Positions 61,306-64,000 of a stretch of 64,000 bases of DNA are shown in pieces. The notes beneath the pieces are model-generated. The model saw nothing but the letters and a program-made list of their open reading frames with translations, was not told the DNA's origin and searched no databases. Location: NCBI GenBank assembly GCA_913060695.1, contig CAJXUA010000007.1, positions 62,001-126,000 of the forward strand, read 5' to 3'. Every line of letters starts with the position of its first letter. Positions within the stretch are counted from its first letter, which is position 1. A program made the position numbers and the translations under genes. Origin of the DNA: an uncultured Gammaproteobacteria bacterium (GTDB lineage: Bacteria > Pseudomonadota > Gammaproteobacteria > Pseudomonadales > Pseudohongiellaceae).

Positions 61306-61340
61306 CTCTTATAGTTCTTGTAACTCTTTCGCTATAAGAG
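61306..61340. promoter_or_regulatory. inverted repeat in the metE-YncE intergenic region
   Basis: CTCTTATAG and CTATAAGAG are perfect 9-base arms separated by 17 bases. It could be an operator for the cytochrome-YncE gene (start 61457) or for a minus-strand transcript ending at 61151. No matching known box. Confidence 0.4.
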
Positions 61341-61456
61341 AATCAACATTAACTTACCTTTATAAGAAGGTTTATTGCGTATTAATTCACTGTGCTTTAC
61401 TCTCAAGTCAGCTCAAAAGTTCGACACAATAAAAATAGCAGACTAGGAGCCCTACC

Positions 61457-62860
61457 ATGTCACGTCAGATACTCGGCGTCGCCGCCACTTTTCTCACCTC
61501 TGTACTTCTAAGCAGTACGGGTTTGGCACAAAGCACCCCAGTTGAACCCAGTTTCGAGTTCTTCATGAACGAAGTGCAACCCATCTTCCTCGCTAAGCGC
61601 GGCGACAATGTGCGTTGTATCCAGTGCCATACGCGTAGCAGCGGTTTCCGCCTGCAGCCACTGGATGATCATGCGCATTTCTGGACCGAGGAGCAGTCGC
61701 GGATGAACTACGCCTCCGCGCGCGCCTTCACGGTTCCCGGGGCGGACCCTCTCAAGAGTCGCTTTCTAACTCATCCACTGGAGGCGAGCGCAGGGGGTGA
61801 CCCGTTTCATGGCGGTGGCAAACACTTCGCAAGTCGCAGCGACCCTGAGTGGCGTATTATGGCGGATTGGGTGGCAGGTTTGGCGGAACGACGCCCCGCT
61901 TCTGGCACTGTCGTGCGCATCATTCAGACCAACGCTGCCGGCGATAATTCCAGTATTATCGATCCAGTTTCAAATACCGTTGTCGCAACTATCGACGATG
62001 TCGAGATTCCTCATGGCGTGACCTCGGCACCCGATGGCAGTGCCATCTACCTCAGCAATGAGACCATGCACAGTCTCGACGTGATCGACTCTCGAACACT
62101 ACGCGTAAAACGTCGCATTGGCTTGAGTGGGCGTCCTAACAATGTCTCTATCACACCGGATGGCAGCAAGGTGTATGTTGCTATCATGGAGATGCCTGGG
62201 GCTATCGACATTATCGACACGGCATCACTCACTAATATCAAAACGGTTCCGGTGGATGGCGCCATTCATAACGTATACGTTACCCCTGATGGGCGCTACG
62301 CCGTTGGAGGCTCGATACAACGCAGCATGATCAATGTCATCGATACCCGCACGGACGAAGTCGCCTGGAAGCTGGAAATGAGCTCCGGTATCCGCCCTAT
62401 GACTTTCGACACGAATGCCGATGGGAGTACTAAGAATATCTATGTTCAGTTATCCGATTTTCATGGCTTTGCGGTAGTAGATTTTGCCACGCGTAAAGAG
62501 ATTGCACGAATCGAGCACCCAGCCGTAGAAGGCGAGGTTGCCCACTTAGACGGCCTGCAAGCCGCCCCGGCCCATGGCCTAGGGGTAAGCCCCGATGGCA
62601 AGACGCTGTGGTCCACTAGTAAAGTCTACAGCCACGCCTATGTGCACTCATTACCTGACCTAAAGGAGATTGGCCGCGTATTCGTCGGGCAGCACCCTGA
62701 GTGGGTAACTTTCACACCTGACGGCAAGACCGTGTACATCGGCGCTGCCGGCGACAACGCTGCCTACGCGGTAGATGCGGCATCGCTGACAGTAATCGCG
62801 AAGATTCACACGGGGCAAACGCCCAAGCGTAATGGCACAGTACTAATGCAGGTTGACTAA
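61457..62860 (+). CDS. secreted c-type cytochrome fused to YncE-like beta-propeller
   Basis: 467 residues. Signal peptide ends near G-L-A-Q (residue 25). A heme-binding C-I-Q-C-H at 54-58 lies in a small cytochrome-like domain (to about 150). From about 155 the protein forms repeated blades: GVTSAPDGSAIYLSNE, NVSITPDGSKVYVA, NVYVTPDGRYAVGG and VTFTPDGKTVYIGAAGDN, the YncE-type pattern. Function unknown, probably a periplasmic electron-transfer or binding protein. Single gene, ended by the terminator at 62864. Confidence 0.85.
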   Translation: MSRQILGVAATFLTSVLLSSTGLAQSTPVEPSFEFFMNEVQPIFLAKRGDNVRCIQCHTRSSGFRLQPLDDHAHFWTEEQSRMNYASARAFTVPGADPLKSRFLTHPLEASAGGDPFHGGGKHFASRSDPEWRIMADWVAGLAERRPASGTVVRIIQTNAAGDNSSIIDPVSNTVVATIDDVEIPHGVTSAPDGSAIYLSNETMHSLDVIDSRTLRVKRRIGLSGRPNNVSITPDGSKVYVAIMEMPGAIDIIDTASLTNIKTVPVDGAIHNVYVTPDGRYAVGGSIQRSMINVIDTRTDEVAWKLEMSSGIRPMTFDTNADGSTKNIYVQLSDFHGFAVVDFATRKEIARIEHPAVEGEVAHLDGLQAAPAHGLGVSPDGKTLWSTSKVYSHAYVHSLPDLKEIGRVFVGQHPEWVTFTPDGKTVYIGAAGDNAAYAVDAASLTVIAKIHTGQTPKRNGTVLMQVD

Positions 62861-62863
62861 AAG

Positions 62864-62901
62864 AAAAGGGCGGGCTCCTATTTGGAGCCCGCCCTTTTTT
62901 T
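62864..62901 (+). terminator. bidirectional Rho-independent terminator
   Basis: Stem AAAAGGGCGGGCTCC (62864-62878), loop TATTT, complement GGAGCCCGCCCTTTT and then TTT to 62901. The A-rich left and T-rich right flanks serve the cytochrome-YncE gene on the plus strand and the aminotransferase gene on the minus strand. Confidence 0.9.
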
Positions 62902-62922
62902 GCACGTATTGCCAATTGTTAC

Positions 62923-64000
62923 CTAGCCCGTTAACACTCGACGAAAAACCCCCGCCGCTAATTCCATCTCTTCCATACTGCCCAATGAGATTCTACAGTG
63001 GCTGTTGTGCATTGGGGGGAAGTCCCGCCCTACCGAGATTTTCTCGGCCATGCATGCCTCTCGAAACTTGGCGGCCGGCATGCGAATATTCACGAACAGA
63101 TGATTGGTCTGCGAGGGAGGCACCTCATAGCCTAGCTCCGTGAACACACTCGTCGTGAAGGCGCGTACTCTTGCGTTCTCCTCGCGCTCCCAAGCGATGT
63201 GCTCGTGATCCTCGAATGCCGTTACTGCCGCGACGGCGGCGAGCATATTCACATCCCCCATACCCCACGCGCCATTAATAGTATCGAGAGTCTGTTCCTG
63301 CCCTAGTGCATAACCTACGCGCATGCCTGCCAGCCCGTGGGCTTTGGAGAAGGAGCGCGAGATAAACACATTAGGGAATTCCTTCGCCAATGGCAGGGCA
63401 GTCTCCATCAGGCCGTCCGCCACATAGTTGATATAAGCCTCGTCAATCAAGATGTGCGTGTCCGGCGACTGCGCTAGCACTTGCCTTACGAAGCGTTCCA
63501 CTGCGGCAGGTGAATGTACTGTGCCAGTTGGGTTATTCGGATTACATAAGTACACGAGACCAGCGCCTTTTGACGCAGCTGCCATGCCGGCGAGGTCGAT
63601 ACCCATGCCTGCATCCACCTGAATTTCCTTTACGGGAATGCCAATTCTGCGCGCGGTCTGGGCACTGGTGGAATAGGTGGGCACAGCGGTGACTAGGGGC
63701 CTATCGCTAGAACAGAACGCATACACCGCCCCTTCCAGCAATGGCGTAGAACCCGTCGCTAGCAGCACATTGTCGTTGCCCACTGCGTAATAGTCAGCCA
63801 GAGCGTCGCGCAGCTCATTGACGTGATCCGGAGAGTAGCCGCGGCCAACACGCTTTGTCGCATGCTCACGGATCGCCTCGAGCACCCTCGGGCCTGGCCC
63901 GCGCGCGCTCTCGTTCTGATTCAGCTGCATGATGCCGCCGTCGTAGACCTTCGACATTGCCGCCTCGCGCGTCTGCGCGTAGCTAGGTCGGCTAATCAGT
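62923..64000 (-). CDS. HisC-like class I/II aminotransferase, possibly 5' truncated by the window edge
   Basis: From the ATG at 63957 the protein has 344 residues and a full PLP fold: LATGSTPLLEGA, YLCNPNNPTGT (Asn), LIDEAYINY (Asp/Tyr) and the PLP-lysine motif S-R-S-F-S-K-A-H-G-L-A-G-M-R. The frame stays open from 63957 to the window edge (about 14 more codons, L-I-S-R-P-S-Y-A-Q-T-R-E-A-A), so the true start may lie outside, perhaps with a Tat or Sec signal as in some periplasmic relatives. Histidinol-phosphate aminotransferase itself is cytoplasmic, so the exact reaction is open. Confidence 0.8.
   Translation of the reverse strand, partial: LISRPSYAQTREAAMSKVYDGGIMQLNQNESARGPGPRVLEAIREHATKRVGRGYSPDHVNELRDALADYYAVGNDNVLLATGSTPLLEGAVYAFCSSDRPLVTAVPTYSTSAQTARRIGIPVKEIQVDAGMGIDLAGMAAASKGAGLVYLCNPNNPTGTVHSPAAVERFVRQVLAQSPDTHILIDEAYINYVADGLMETALPLAKEFPNVFISRSFSKAHGLAGMRVGYALGQEQTLDTINGAWGMGDVNMLAAVAAVTAFEDHEHIAWEREENARVRAFTTSVFTELGYEVPPSQTNHLFVNIRMPAAKFREACMAEKISVGRDFPPMHNSHCRISLGSMEEMELAAGVFRRVLTG

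Larger units (their letters stand above)
61136..61456. other. 321-base region between metE and the cytochrome-YncE gene
   Basis: Holds a minus-strand terminator, a 21-codon minus-strand ORF of doubtful status, and a 9-base inverted repeat. A smaller stem, ACCTTTATAAGAAGGT, lies around 61357-61372. No strong sigma-70 promoter was recognised on either strand. Confidence 0.5.

Noticed and set aside
1-64000. CRISPR arrays, tRNA or rRNA genes, prophage or complete insertion sequences
   Set aside because: No array-like spacing, cloverleaf, rRNA sequence, phage structural gene or transposase frame was seen; only the MITE-like element and short repeats are present.

Overview
The window looks like chromosomal DNA of a free-living, probably marine or aquatic, gammaproteobacterium. 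Supporting this are metE with a divergent metR-type LysR gene, a TAXI-type TRAP transporter, CopCD, a CueO-like multicopper oxidase, Bcr/CflA efflux, a sigma-54 two-component system and a CvaAB-like exporter. No species can be named. There are no rRNA or tRNA genes, CRISPR arrays, prophage or intact insertion sequence. TAG is a common stop codon (16 of about 40 plus-strand genes) and CTAG does not look depleted.

Layout. 1-6335: a patchwork of small accessory genes (SpmA/B-like protein cut by the window edge, an orphan HigA behind a HigB stump, two GNATs, RibD-C, DUF1801, Excalibur, DUF5694), with an amber-interrupted phytase-like gene and a formyltransferase 3' fragment. 6348-16946: a sigma-54 two-component system facing a MacB/LolD-like ABC operon (ATPase, two FtsX permeases, HlyD adaptor), with three 17-bp palindromes and a -24/-12 promoter between them. 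A second sigma-54-like promoter precedes a BamE-like lipoprotein. 17072-22928: tautomerase, a repeat plus GNAT fragment, a TAXI-TRAP transporter, a TM2 protein and a Ca/Na exchanger. 23055-29769: a DUF58, transglutaminase, MoxR and TPR operon. 29786-37348: MFS efflux, Na/Pi symporter, copper genes copD and copC, a 126-bp MITE-like element, a 2-hydroxyacid dehydrogenase, an aldose sugar dehydrogenase and a carbonic anhydrase.

37352-40848: a colicin V-type exporter (C39-peptidase ABC plus HlyD) led by a sigma-70-like promoter and a previously unlisted 24-codon ORF that overlaps the HlyD start. 40932-50153: housekeeping enzymes, a secreted trypsin-like protease, a lipoprotein amidohydrolase, and an acid phosphatase-Sel1 fusion overlapping a second Na/Pi symporter. 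50319-57850: HAD phosphatase, YfcH-like epimerase, multicopper oxidase, tandem universal stress protein, split YeeE transporter, and a translationally coupled radical SAM/GNAT pair. 57843-64000: metR, metE, an intergenic region with a minus-strand terminator but no known minus-strand gene, a cytochrome-YncE protein, and a HisC-like aminotransferase running off the right edge.

Best candidates for something undescribed: the radical SAM/GNAT pair, the exporter operon with its coupled micro-ORF, the sigma-54 ABC regulon, and the repeated association of a GGGGTCAGAGTAA repeat with truncated gene tails. Family names are from recall and motif reading; no database search was run.
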